Origin: Taibaiella sp.
GTDB lineage: Bacteria > Bacteroidota > Bacteroidia > Chitinophagales > Chitinophagaceae
NCBI GenBank assembly: GCA_019454705.1
Contig: JACFNS010000132.1
Coordinates: 1,086-7,026, forward strand
Length of the DNA: 5,941 bases
Direction: 5' to 3'
Positions 1 to 5,130 of the stretch are shown here, piece by piece. Position 1 is the stretch's first letter. Each line of letters opens with the position of its first letter. The notes beneath the pieces are model-generated. The model was not told where the DNA came from. It was given only the letters and a program-made list of their open reading frames with translations, and ran no database searches. Both the position numbers and the translations under genes were made by a program.

Positions 1-335
1 AACTCATCATCCTGTTTAAGCATGAGTGGCAGGCTGACAAAGAGGGTGCGGTAGTCGTATTGGTTATAATAAATGCGCCTGTGCTTATCCAGGAAATTAT
101 AAATACCAGGCTCCGTTTGTTGCGAAAAAATTGCTCCGTTGGACTCAGATAGCCTTTCAGTCAGTTCCCTGATTAAGTCATTTTTTGTCGGGAAGTAATA
201 AGTAATGTTCCCTCCTTTCATGTTCAGTTCTTTTGCCAACTCCCTGACACCGGCATATTCAATACCGTATTGATTATACATTTCCAGGGCTTTAGCCACT
301 ATTTTTTCTTTAGTCGGTATCTTTTTATTTGACAT
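1..335 (-). CDS. TetR/AcrR-family transcriptional regulator (partial, C-terminus beyond left edge)
   Basis: This reading frame starts at ATG 335..333 and stays open to the left edge, giving 111 N-terminal residues (MSNKKIPTKEKIVAKALEMY...). Residues about 10-55 have the TetR DNA-binding layout: helix 1 (EKIVAKALEMYNQYG), a helix-turn-helix around 29-48 (VRELAKELNM then GNITYYF), and the typical 'YYFPTKNDL' end. The rest (about 60-111) begins the ligand-binding and dimerisation domain, here rich in aromatics (YNQYDYRTLFVSLP). The family normally has about 190-210 residues, so roughly half is missing. By family knowledge it should be a dimeric one-component repressor released by a small ligand, which cannot be identified here. 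It is divergent from the cupin gene, and the intervening palindromes, one of which covers its own start codon, suggest that it represses both itself and the cupin. The TetR assignment is firm; the targets are inferred. Confidence 0.93.
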   Translation of the reverse strand, partial: MSNKKIPTKEKIVAKALEMYNQYGIEYAGVRELAKELNMKGGNITYYFPTKNDLIRELTERLSESNGAIFSQQTEPGIYNFLDKHRRIYYNQYDYRTLFVSLPLMLKQDDE

Positions 336-342
336 TGTCAAG
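328..342. promoter_or_regulatory. Operator-like palindrome 1 (TTTGACATTGTCAAG), probable TetR site
   Basis: The core TTGACA-T-TGTCAA is a perfect inverted repeat (329-341) centred on base 335. It matches the second palindrome at 13 of 15 positions, and the centres are 27 bp apart. It overlaps the start codon of the TetR gene (333-335) and contains the TTTG (328-331) that serves as the -33 element of the cupin promoter. Palindromes of this size beside a divergent TetR gene are typical repressor operators. Binding itself is inferred. Confidence 0.75.
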
Positions 343-358
343 AATCGCTTTACCTTTG
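328..358 (+). promoter_or_regulatory. Bacteroidota-type promoter of the cupin gene (-33 TTTG, -7 TACCTTTG)
   Basis: The -7 element TACCTTTG (351-358) is an exact match to TAnnTTTG. It follows a -33 TTTG (328-331) with a 19-bp spacer, the expected arrangement for the primary sigma factor of this phylum. Transcription should start near 363-365, giving a leader of about 20 nt before the ATG at 383. Both elements lie inside the two operator palindromes, so repression by occlusion is the natural reading. Confidence 0.72.
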
Positions 359-369
359 ACATCGTCAAA
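355..369. promoter_or_regulatory. Operator-like palindrome 2 (TTTGACATCGTCAAA), probable TetR site
   Basis: The arms TTTGAC and GTCAAA flank ATC, giving a perfect 6+6 inverted repeat centred on base 362. The TTTG of each arm is also the end of a Bacteroidota -7 element: TACCTTTG (351-358) on the plus strand and TATTTTTG (373..366) on the minus strand. A repressor bound here would cover the -7 elements of both divergent promoters at once. Confidence 0.78.
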
Positions 370-373
370 AATA
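366..373 (-). promoter_or_regulatory. Putative -7 element of the TetR gene (TATTTTTG on the minus strand)
   Basis: Read leftward, TATTTTTG matches TAnnTTTG and predicts a start near 359-361, about 25 nt before the TetR ATG. It interlocks with operator 2 symmetrically to the cupin -7 element. I found no TTG at the normal -33 distance, so this promoter may be weaker or need help. Confidence 0.5.
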
Positions 374-382
374 GTAAAGCTT

Positions 383-928
383 ATGCAATTACCGCACACA
401 ATATGGAATATTCACGGTGAAAAAATCACATTTCTCCGCATTATTACCAATGAAAAAGGAGAAGAAATACTGGAACTGGAAAACGAAGTGCAACCCAAAG
501 CAGGGCCACCCATGCATGTACATTACAAACAAGACGAATGCCTGACGGTAACAGAGGGGCGGATAGGCTACCAAGTATTGGGTGGTGAAAAAAAATATGC
601 CGGCCCGGGTGAAACTGTTTTATTTAAGGCCGGTGTGCCGCACAAATTCTGGAATGATGGTGATACCCTATTGAAATGTACCGGCTGGGCAACGCCTCCT
701 AATACTATTATTTATTTTCTTCAGGAAATCTATAAATCAACAAATGAAAACAATGGCAGGCCAGGCACCTTTGATGCTGCTTACCTCCTCAACCGCTACA
801 AATCAGAGTACGACATGCAGGATATACCGGGCTTTGTAAGGAAAGTGATTTTCCCTCTCGCACTATTTATTGGTAAGCTACAGGGAAAACACAAAAAGTA
901 CAAAGACGCTCCTATGCCTGTGCTTTAA
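383..928 (+). CDS. Single-domain cupin protein under TetR control
   Basis: The protein has 181 residues starting MQLPHTIWNIHG. The first cupin motif is GPPMHVHYKQDE with metal-ligand candidates His45, His47 and Glu52, closed by Gly59. The second motif spans about 77-91 (GETVLF...GVPHKFWN) with His87 and Asn91. The 3-His/1-Glu set for a divalent metal is therefore complete, and a metal-dependent dioxygenase-like, isomerase or sensor role is possible. The fold does not reveal the substrate. A C-terminal segment (about 150-176) has a hydrophobic stretch (VIFPLALFIG) followed by lysines, perhaps an amphipathic or membrane-contacting helix. An in-frame TTG at 329 would add 18 residues, but it lies inside operator 1 and upstream of the predicted transcription start, so ATG 383 is preferred. 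No clear Shine-Dalgarno sequence is present, as is usual in this phylum. The gene is divergent from the TetR gene, and its last 17 bp overlap the mscS-like gene on the other strand. Confidence 0.88.
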   Translation: MQLPHTIWNIHGEKITFLRIITNEKGEEILELENEVQPKAGPPMHVHYKQDECLTVTEGRIGYQVLGGEKKYAGPGETVLFKAGVPHKFWNDGDTLLKCTGWATPPNTIIYFLQEIYKSTNENNGRPGTFDAAYLLNRYKSEYDMQDIPGFVRKVIFPLALFIGKLQGKHKKYKDAPMPVL

Positions 929-2036
929 CAGAGCTTCCGTTGCCTGCTTCTTTAGGTAGTGGTATATTGATATTGAGTTTATCCTGTTCTTCCATCGCAA
1001 GGAACATCGTTTGTGTAGGATAAGCAAAGACAATCCCCTCTTCTTCAAACTTCTTGAATATGGCCAGGAATATCTCCTGTTGTTTATCCATGAACACTGC
1101 ATAGTCAGGTGCTTCTACATAATATACAGTTTCAAAGTCCAGACTAAAGTTTCCATAACCTGAAAAATGTGAACGATCGAATCTCACTCCCTCTACACTA
1201 TCAATTATATCTTTAATGTAGCCGGGTATAGCCTTTAATTGCTCATAAGATGCCTGGTAAATTACACCCAGTTTGAAGCTAATACGACGCTCCTGCAATC
1301 TTTTGAAATTGTGTACCCTTGAGTTGGTAAGGTTAGTATTCGACACCACCAGTATGTCACCTGTCATGGTACGAATGCGTGTGGTTTTCACACCTACGTA
1401 TTCAACTGTCCCCGATTTATCATCTACTGTAATGAAATCGCCAATCTCAAAAGGCCTGTCGAAGAAAATAACAAAGTAACTGAACAGATCGCCCAATATG
1501 GTTTGTGCAGCCAGGGCAATAGCAATACCCCCTACTCCCAAGCCCGCGATTATTGCGGTGACATCGCGGCCCATATTATCCAACAGGAATACTATACCTA
1601 ATGCCCATACGATTACATTGACAATGATAAGTATGCCACGTACCTGCCTTTTTTTAATGTCTGCTTCTTCCTGCCTGTTGATATAGCTGAAAACCGTGTA
1701 TTTGATAGCGGAAGTGATGATGCGCAGCACGTAAAAGGTGAATATCACCATCAATGCTGTGTGTATAACATTATACGCCCTGTCAGAAATTTGCAGTGCA
1801 CCCGTAGCTGCATAAGCCCCGCCAAAGTACAACATGGGCACTACCGATGCCTTTATCACGTCAATCAGGAAATCATCAAACTGGGTAGTGGTGCGTTCGG
1901 CCAGTTTTTTCAGGTAGCGAATAAGCAGGTACTTAAATATCCTAACTACAATATATATCCCCAGGAATATACCAATAGCAGTAGCCCATGCCTGCAGGTT
2001 GTTTCCTAAAAATTCACGGTTCATAACTTCATTCAT
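912..2036 (-). CDS. MscS-family small-conductance mechanosensitive ion channel
   Basis: A 374-residue inner-membrane channel that should open under membrane tension and release solutes during hypo-osmotic shock. Predicted transmembrane helices lie at about 18-38, 59-81, 90-111 and 133-154. The pore-lining helix follows at about 158-196, with the Gly/Ala-rich packing face GLGVGGIAIALAAQ (165-178) and then the conserved turn into FFDRPFEIGDFI. The beta domain covers about 197-245 (TVEYVGVKTTRIRT, then NTNL and NSRVHNF). An alpha/beta C-terminal domain ends in the family signature YPTQTM (339-344). Five helices make it closer in size to YnaI-type members than to the 286-residue E. coli MscS. A GTG at 2075 would add 13 residues, but it lies upstream of the -7 element at 2071..2064, so ATG 2036 is chosen; a further ATG at 2024 is possible. 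It follows the racemase gene on the same strand with a 68-bp gap and converges on the cupin gene. Confidence 0.94.
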   Translation of the reverse strand: MNEVMNREFLGNNLQAWATAIGIFLGIYIVVRIFKYLLIRYLKKLAERTTTQFDDFLIDVIKASVVPMLYFGGAYAATGALQISDRAYNVIHTALMVIFTFYVLRIITSAIKYTVFSYINRQEEADIKKRQVRGILIIVNVIVWALGIVFLLDNMGRDVTAIIAGLGVGGIAIALAAQTILGDLFSYFVIFFDRPFEIGDFITVDDKSGTVEYVGVKTTRIRTMTGDILVVSNTNLTNSRVHNFKRLQERRISFKLGVIYQASYEQLKAIPGYIKDIIDSVEGVRFDRSHFSGYGNFSLDFETVYYVEAPDYAVFMDKQQEIFLAIFKKFEEEGIVFAYPTQTMFLAMEEQDKLNINIPLPKEAGNGSSVKAQA

Positions 2037-2063
2037 ACCTATCGTAAAAAAAATATCCGGGTG

Positions 2064-2071
2064 CAAAATTA
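2064..2071 (-). promoter_or_regulatory. Putative -7 element of the mscS-like gene (TAATTTTG on the minus strand)
   Basis: TAATTTTG matches TAnnTTTG and would start transcription near 2057-2059, about 22 nt before ATG 2036. No TTG is visible at the -33 position. It lies in the 68-bp gap after the racemase gene, where no terminator hairpin is seen. The channel may therefore be made both from this promoter and by readthrough. Confidence 0.48.
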
Positions 2072-2104
2072 ACACCTGCCTGTTATTATTGTTTAATCAT
2101 ATTG

Positions 2105-3241
2105 TTAATCCGGTTGTTTAGCCTGTGTACCCTGCACCGTAATAATGTCGCGCATAGCGGGTGTCATTTCACCGGATAATTTCTTCTCTACATAGTCTGA
2201 ATTCATGACACGCAATGTACCCATATAGGTCATGCTGAATTCCAACAGGTCACCCACCTTATACTTTTGGGGATTCTCTCCAAGATCTACAACAATCATA
2301 TCTGAGCTTTCGCCTACCACCTTGATATTACTATCTACCGGCAACAGGTGGTCTGATTCTATATCCAGTAGCCCCAGGTCTATTATAGCACGGTAAGAAG
2401 ACTCCTGCTTATCCTGCTGCTCAAACTCCAATACCTCCCCTGTCAGGTTGTGTCCCAGTTCGCCCATAGGCACACCGGGTTTTTCAGTCAACTCAATGAT
2501 TTCAGCGTACAGCTTAAATACATCGTTATGCATCTGGTCGAAAGGCTTGTTGTTGTACACATCCGTACCCAGGAACAATGTTTCTCCTACCCTGAAGTGA
2601 TTAACGCCCTCAGGCAGCAGGTGTTGAAATATCAACGGTATGGTAACAGATGAGCCTCCTGAAACATAGGGTATCTTTTTATTGAACTTCGCTTCTATCA
2701 GTTGTTTGTACAAACTCAGCTGTATCAACTTATCATGATTGGGCAAAACACCATACATGCAGGTAAGGTTAGTGCCAATACCAATTACCTCTATATTGGG
2801 CAGCTCAAACACTTTGGCATAGAAATCAATGAAATCACCACGCATCACCCCTTCGCGCAACTCGCCCAACTCTATCATAATAATGACCTTGTGGGTTTTG
2901 CCCTGTTGTACTGCCGCCTCCGACAACAGCTTAATTGTTTCAAACTCAGTATTGAAACTGACATCAGCATATTCTACGATCTTTCTGACAGAACGTTTGG
3001 GAGGTGGTTTTATATAGGCGGTTTCCACTTCAGGGCTAATAGATTTTATCCTCCTGAGATTGGATACCCTTGAGTCACACACTTCTTTAACCCCCAGTGC
3101 CAGCAATACCTCCAGGTACTTTTTATTACCGCATAGCAATTTGGTTACCACGCTCCATTTCACACCATTTTTTTCAAACAAGCCATCCAGGTAGTTATAA
3201 TTATCAGCCAGTTTATCGGTATTCAGTGTTACAAAAGCCAT
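2105..3241 (-). CDS. Alanine/ornithine racemase-family PLP-dependent enzyme
   Basis: A 378-residue cytoplasmic protein of fold type III, with an N-terminal PLP-binding barrel and a C-terminal beta domain. The expected Schiff-base lysine is Lys34 in VVTKLLCG. Other family landmarks are CDSRVSNLRRIK (55-66), VSFNTEFETIK (94-104), IELGELREGV (123-132), GIGTNLTC (154-161), the phosphate-binding-type SGGSS (194-198), FRVGETLFLG (216-225) and GELGHNLTGE (260-269). The pattern and length resemble ornithine racemase (Orr) more than classical alanine racemase. Likely reaction: interconversion of L- and D-forms of an amino acid. The substrate cannot be read from the sequence, and the segments that read TNLTCYGG and SGGNSS in the Orr members I recall differ here (TNLTCMYG, SGGSSV). 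The GNAT gene ends only 2 bp upstream, so the two are almost certainly co-transcribed. ATG 3241 is the natural start because it begins the first barrel strand (MAFVTLNTDKL). Confidence 0.87.
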   Translation of the reverse strand: MAFVTLNTDKLADNYNYLDGLFEKNGVKWSVVTKLLCGNKKYLEVLLALGVKEVCDSRVSNLRRIKSISPEVETAYIKPPPKRSVRKIVEYADVSFNTEFETIKLLSEAAVQQGKTHKVIIMIELGELREGVMRGDFIDFYAKVFELPNIEVIGIGTNLTCMYGVLPNHDKLIQLSLYKQLIEAKFNKKIPYVSGGSSVTIPLIFQHLLPEGVNHFRVGETLFLGTDVYNNKPFDQMHNDVFKLYAEIIELTEKPGVPMGELGHNLTGEVLEFEQQDKQESSYRAIIDLGLLDIESDHLLPVDSNIKVVGESSDMIVVDLGENPQKYKVGDLLEFSMTYMGTLRVMNSDYVEKKLSGEMTPAMRDIITVQGTQAKQPD

Positions 3242-3243
3242 GG

Positions 3244-3687
3244 TTATTTATTTTTCTTTAGACGCATTTCCAGGTATTTATTCGTGAACCCAAGTTGCTC
3301 ATACAGCATTTTAGCGGGGTTGTCAGGCTCTACATGCAGGGCAATATCCCCGTTAGCAACTTCTATGGCTTTTTGCATCAGCTTTTTCCCTATGCCCTTG
3401 CCCCGGTATTGGCCGTGTGTGGCTATATATACCAATATGTTATCCGGTATATATCCGTTCATTCCTGTTTCATTTACAACTACGGCGCCCGGTACTTTAT
3501 CCCCATCCTTAGCAGCCAATACAAACCCTCCTGGCCTGCCCCCGTCTCCCAGCGAGTAACGCATCGCTTTGGCAATATCTTCTTTGGGGTCTCCGTACTG
3601 GTCCAGGTGCTGAAATAAAAAATCGTTGATAGCGTTGAACTCTTGTTCGTTTGGCTGTGCGGTTGGTGTATATGCATTTATATCCAT
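3244..3687 (-). CDS. GNAT-family N-acetyltransferase
   Basis: A 147-residue cytoplasmic protein with a single GNAT domain. Strand 4 and the acetyl-CoA pyrophosphate loop are LVYIATHGQYRGKGIGKKLM (85-104), containing the R-G-x-G-x-G signature at 95-100. Motif B is LHVEPDNPAKMLYEQLGF (117-134), with the usual N-x-x-A-x-x-x-Y-E-x-x-G-F pattern. The N-terminal half (about 14-60), which normally forms the acceptor pocket, gives no substrate clue. It is the first gene of a leftward pair: TAA, two bases, then the ATG of the racemase-family gene. An amine on a racemase substrate or product is an attractive acceptor, but this is inference. The next Met is residue 42, too late for a full domain, so ATG 3687 is kept. 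A TATTTTTG immediately before the ATG (3696..3689) is too close to act as its promoter. Confidence 0.9.
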   Translation of the reverse strand: MDINAYTPTAQPNEQEFNAINDFLFQHLDQYGDPKEDIAKAMRYSLGDGGRPGGFVLAAKDGDKVPGAVVVNETGMNGYIPDNILVYIATHGQYRGKGIGKKLMQKAIEVANGDIALHVEPDNPAKMLYEQLGFTNKYLEMRLKKNK

Positions 3688-3740
3688 ACAAAAATATTTA
3701 CATCAGCTATGAGCACGTGCACGAATAATGGTGTGCGAAT

Positions 3741-3800
3741 AAAAGATAAAACCCGGCTGGAAATAAAACGTGCGGTAAAAGCTGAAAATGAGTCAGCCGG
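3741..3800 (-). other. Candidate structured leader (attenuator-like) upstream of GNAT
   Basis: Read leftward, CCGGCTG (3800..3794) can pair perfectly with CAGCCGG (3759..3753) across a 34-nt loop. The second arm is followed by G and then a T-rich run (TTTTATCTTTTATT). The first arm can instead form a local 5-bp hairpin, GCTGA (3797..3793) with TCAGC (3785..3781). The two pairings exclude each other. The loop is long for an intrinsic terminator and the arms are short, so this may be chance. Confidence 0.25.
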
Positions 3801-3813
3801 AATAGAATGTACG

Positions 3814-3821
3814 CAAAGGTA
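3814..3821 (-). promoter_or_regulatory. Putative -7 element for the GNAT-racemase transcript (TACCTTTG on the minus strand)
   Basis: TACCTTTG is an exact TAnnTTTG match and identical to the cupin -7 element. Transcription would begin near 3807-3809, leaving a leader of about 120 nt before the GNAT ATG. A TTG at the -33 position is not seen at 19-21 bp spacing, which lowers confidence. Confidence 0.45.
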
Positions 3822-3966
3822 CTAAAAATATTTTAAGGCATAATTTGCGCAACAATAAATCAACATAAAACAATAATAATGTAATTTAAAAACGGGCTAC
3901 ACAGGTTGTTAGCATATTTTTAACGCCTAAAAGCCCTTCGAACCAATCTCAATGCCCCATTTTGAC

Positions 3967-3973
3967 TATCTTG
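3967..3973 (+). promoter_or_regulatory. Weak -7-like element before the small exported protein gene (TATCTTG)
   Basis: TATCTTG followed by CACCC resembles TAnnTTTG lacking one T. If used, transcription would begin almost at the GTG start codon at 3981, giving a leaderless or nearly leaderless message. There is no convincing -33 element. Confidence 0.25.
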
Positions 3974-3980
3974 CACCCTT

Positions 3981-4283
3981 GTGAAAAAGCTGCTGGCCGG
4001 TATATTATTACTCATTGTCTCCTTACAAGCACTGCCTGTTAAAGAGTTGGGCAAGATATTGTACCAGGGCCTGCTAACTGAAGAGATACACGAAGGTGAC
4101 AGCGAGGGAAAGGCTAAAATAAAACCGGTAAAACTGGAAACTACCGGCAGGCCGGATGGCAGCTACGACCCAATGCTCAATAAGCACTTGTCTGACATGG
4201 CCATGCTGGCTGTACACCGTACAGACTACTACCTGCGGGAATACGTACCCGAAATACCCACCCCTCCACCTAACTGCGCATAA
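3981..4283 (+). CDS. Small exported or membrane-anchored protein of unknown function
   Basis: A 100-residue protein starting at GTG 3981. An in-frame stop at 3963-3965 leaves no other start upstream. The N-terminus is a signal-like segment: two lysines, then a hydrophobic core (LLAGILLLIVSLQAL, 4-18). It may be cleaved near Ala17 or kept as an anchor. The mature part contains VKELGKILYQGLLTEEIHEG (20-39), a charged linker with many Lys and Glu residues, a GRPDGSYDP turn (57-64), a helix-prone section (66-88) and a proline-rich tail EIPTPPPNCA with a single Cys at residue 99. I recognise no catalytic motif or named domain. The compartment is likely the periplasm or the outer face of the inner membrane. 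It is 118 bp upstream of the carbonic anhydrase gene on the same strand, but a small hairpin lies between them and co-transcription is uncertain. Its coding nature is supported by the continuous sensible composition and clean signal-like start. Confidence 0.68.
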   Translation: MKKLLAGILLLIVSLQALPVKELGKILYQGLLTEEIHEGDSEGKAKIKPVKLETTGRPDGSYDPMLNKHLSDMAMLAVHRTDYYLREYVPEIPTPPPNCA

Positions 4284-4297
4284 GCTTTCATTATCAT

Positions 4298-4317
4298 AAC
4301 TGTATAATTCTACAGTT
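4298..4317 (+). terminator. Weak hairpin after the small exported protein gene
   Basis: AACTGTA (4298-4304) and TACAGTT (4311-4317) form a perfect 7-bp stem around a 6-nt loop, starting 15 bp after the stop codon and followed by TAATAAAT. Only two of the seven pairs are G-C and the T-run is short, so it may be a poor terminator, an mRNA end hairpin or an operator-like palindrome. Confidence 0.35.
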
Positions 4318-4401
4318 TAATAAATCCATTTACTTTTCATTCATCTATGCTGGTTGCTGGCCAATCATGCACATCAATTACTATACAAAAAAGAATTTAT
4401 T

Positions 4402-5082
4402 ATGGCAGGCATTCATAAAATACAAAACATACCACAGGACATAACCCCTGCAGGTGCAATACAACTACTCAAAGATGGCAACTACAGATTTGTGAATAAT
4501 CTGAAGCTGAACCGCGACCTGCTGGAGCAGGTGAACGCCACCAAAGACGGGCAATGGCCATTTGCAGCTATACTCAGCTGTATGGACTCCCGCACATCGG
4601 CTGAGCTGATATTTGACCTGGGATTAGGCGATATATTCAGCATACGCATAGCGGGTAATGTAACATCGGAGAATGTGCTGGGCAGCCTGGAATTTGCTAC
4701 GGCCGTTGCGGGTTCTAAACTGATAGTAGTGTTGGGACATACCAATTGCGGTGCAATAAAAGGTGCATGCGATAATGTAGAACTGGGCAACCTGTCGAAA
4801 CTGCTGAAACATATAAAACCCGCGGTAGAACAGGAAACTAATACTAAGGAAAACAGGACAGGCAAAAACGTTGAATTTGTAAACGAAGTAGCCAAACTGA
4901 ATGTGCACCACACGGTGAAAGAAATAATAGCCGGGAGTGAAATAATCGCAGACCTGCTGAAAAAAGGCACTATAGACATGGTGCCGGCTATGTACGACAT
5001 AGCCACCGGCGAGGTAAGTTTTTATGACAGCGTAAATGGCGTAAAGGCACAACAATTAGGTGAAGCGATTGCAGTAAACTAA
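4402..5082 (+). CDS. Beta-class carbonic anhydrase
   Basis: A 226-residue zinc enzyme for reversible CO2 hydration to bicarbonate and a proton, most likely cytoplasmic because no signal peptide is seen. The zinc ligands are visible as Cys60 in CMDSR, with the Asp62-Arg64 catalytic dyad, and His113 and Cys116 in GHTNCGA. Other family elements are FSIRIAGN (79-86), the helix ENVLGSLEFA (90-99) and the closing strand of the domain IDMVPAMYDIATGEVSFYD (191-209). The length is normal for prokaryotic beta enzymes, and no key residue is missing. An in-frame TTG at 4354 would add 16 residues (LANHAHQLLYKKEFI) unlike the family N-terminus, so ATG 4402 is used; a purine-rich AAAAAAGAA lies 9 bases upstream. 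A degenerate -7-like TACTTTTC at 4331-4338 could be its promoter. The gene is followed by a strong terminator, so it is probably monocistronic or the last gene after the small exported protein. Confidence 0.96.
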   Translation: MAGIHKIQNIPQDITPAGAIQLLKDGNYRFVNNLKLNRDLLEQVNATKDGQWPFAAILSCMDSRTSAELIFDLGLGDIFSIRIAGNVTSENVLGSLEFATAVAGSKLIVVLGHTNCGAIKGACDNVELGNLSKLLKHIKPAVEQETNTKENRTGKNVEFVNEVAKLNVHHTVKEIIAGSEIIADLLKKGTIDMVPAMYDIATGEVSFYDSVNGVKAQQLGEAIAVN

Positions 5083-5106
5083 ACCAACAGATTGGTAATA
5101 AATAAC

Positions 5107-5130
5107 AAGGGGATGTTAGCACATCCCCTT
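5107..5130. terminator. Bidirectional intrinsic terminator between carbonic anhydrase and TPR genes
   Basis: AAGGGGATGT (5107-5116) and ACATCCCCTT (5121-5130) form a perfect 10-bp stem with a TAGC loop. It starts 24 bp after the carbonic anhydrase stop. On the minus strand the stem is followed by TTGTTATTTATT, a good T-rich tail; on the plus strand the tail is weaker (TTATTCGT). Two bases of the TPR gene's stop codon (5131..5129) lie inside the stem. Confidence 0.88.

Larger units (their letters stand above)
3688..3980. other. Divergent intergenic region between GNAT-racemase genes and the small exported protein gene
   Basis: These 293 bp separate leftward and rightward transcription. The GNAT-side half (3688-3825) is mixed in composition and holds the candidate leader structure and the 8-bp palindrome GCACGTGC (3713-3720). 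The middle (about 3826-3890) is very A/T-rich without obvious repeats. The right part has a loose inverted pair GGGCT (3894-3898) and AGCCC (3932-3936) with a 33-bp loop. A 38-codon plus-strand frame (3709-3825) has no recognisable features, and I do not call it a gene. Confidence 0.6.

Noticed and set aside
329..382. N-terminal extension of the cupin gene from TTG 329
   Set aside because: The added 18 codons coincide with the operator/promoter sequence and lie upstream of the predicted transcription start. The encoded residues do not resemble the start of a cupin.
2702..3073. Plus-strand 123-codon frame opposite the racemase gene
   Set aside because: It lies wholly within the racemase coding region on the other strand. 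Its composition is that of an antisense shadow and it has no promoter context.
3689..3696. TATTTTTG on the minus strand directly before the GNAT ATG as its promoter
   Set aside because: The start would fall 2-5 nt inside the gene, and there is no suitable downstream start codon. It is probably a chance match in A/T-rich sequence.
3709..3825. Plus-strand 38-codon frame starting ATG 3709 in the intergenic region
   Set aside because: It has no promoter or ribosome-binding signal and no recognisable composition. It lies opposite the putative leader of the GNAT gene. A chance frame is the simplest explanation.
3894..3936. Inverted pair GGGCT/AGCCC upstream of the small exported protein gene
   Set aside because: The arms are only 5 bp and the loop is 33 bp. 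Such pairs are expected by chance, and nothing else supports a function.
4482..5055. Long minus-strand open frames opposite carbonic anhydrase (174 and 143 codons)
   Set aside because: They are antisense shadows of a confidently identified gene, and their translations lack any domain pattern.
5083..5096. Short inverted repeat ACCAA/TTGGT just after carbonic anhydrase
   Set aside because: The 5-bp arms with a 4-nt loop are too weak to call, and the much stronger terminator stem follows at 5107-5130.
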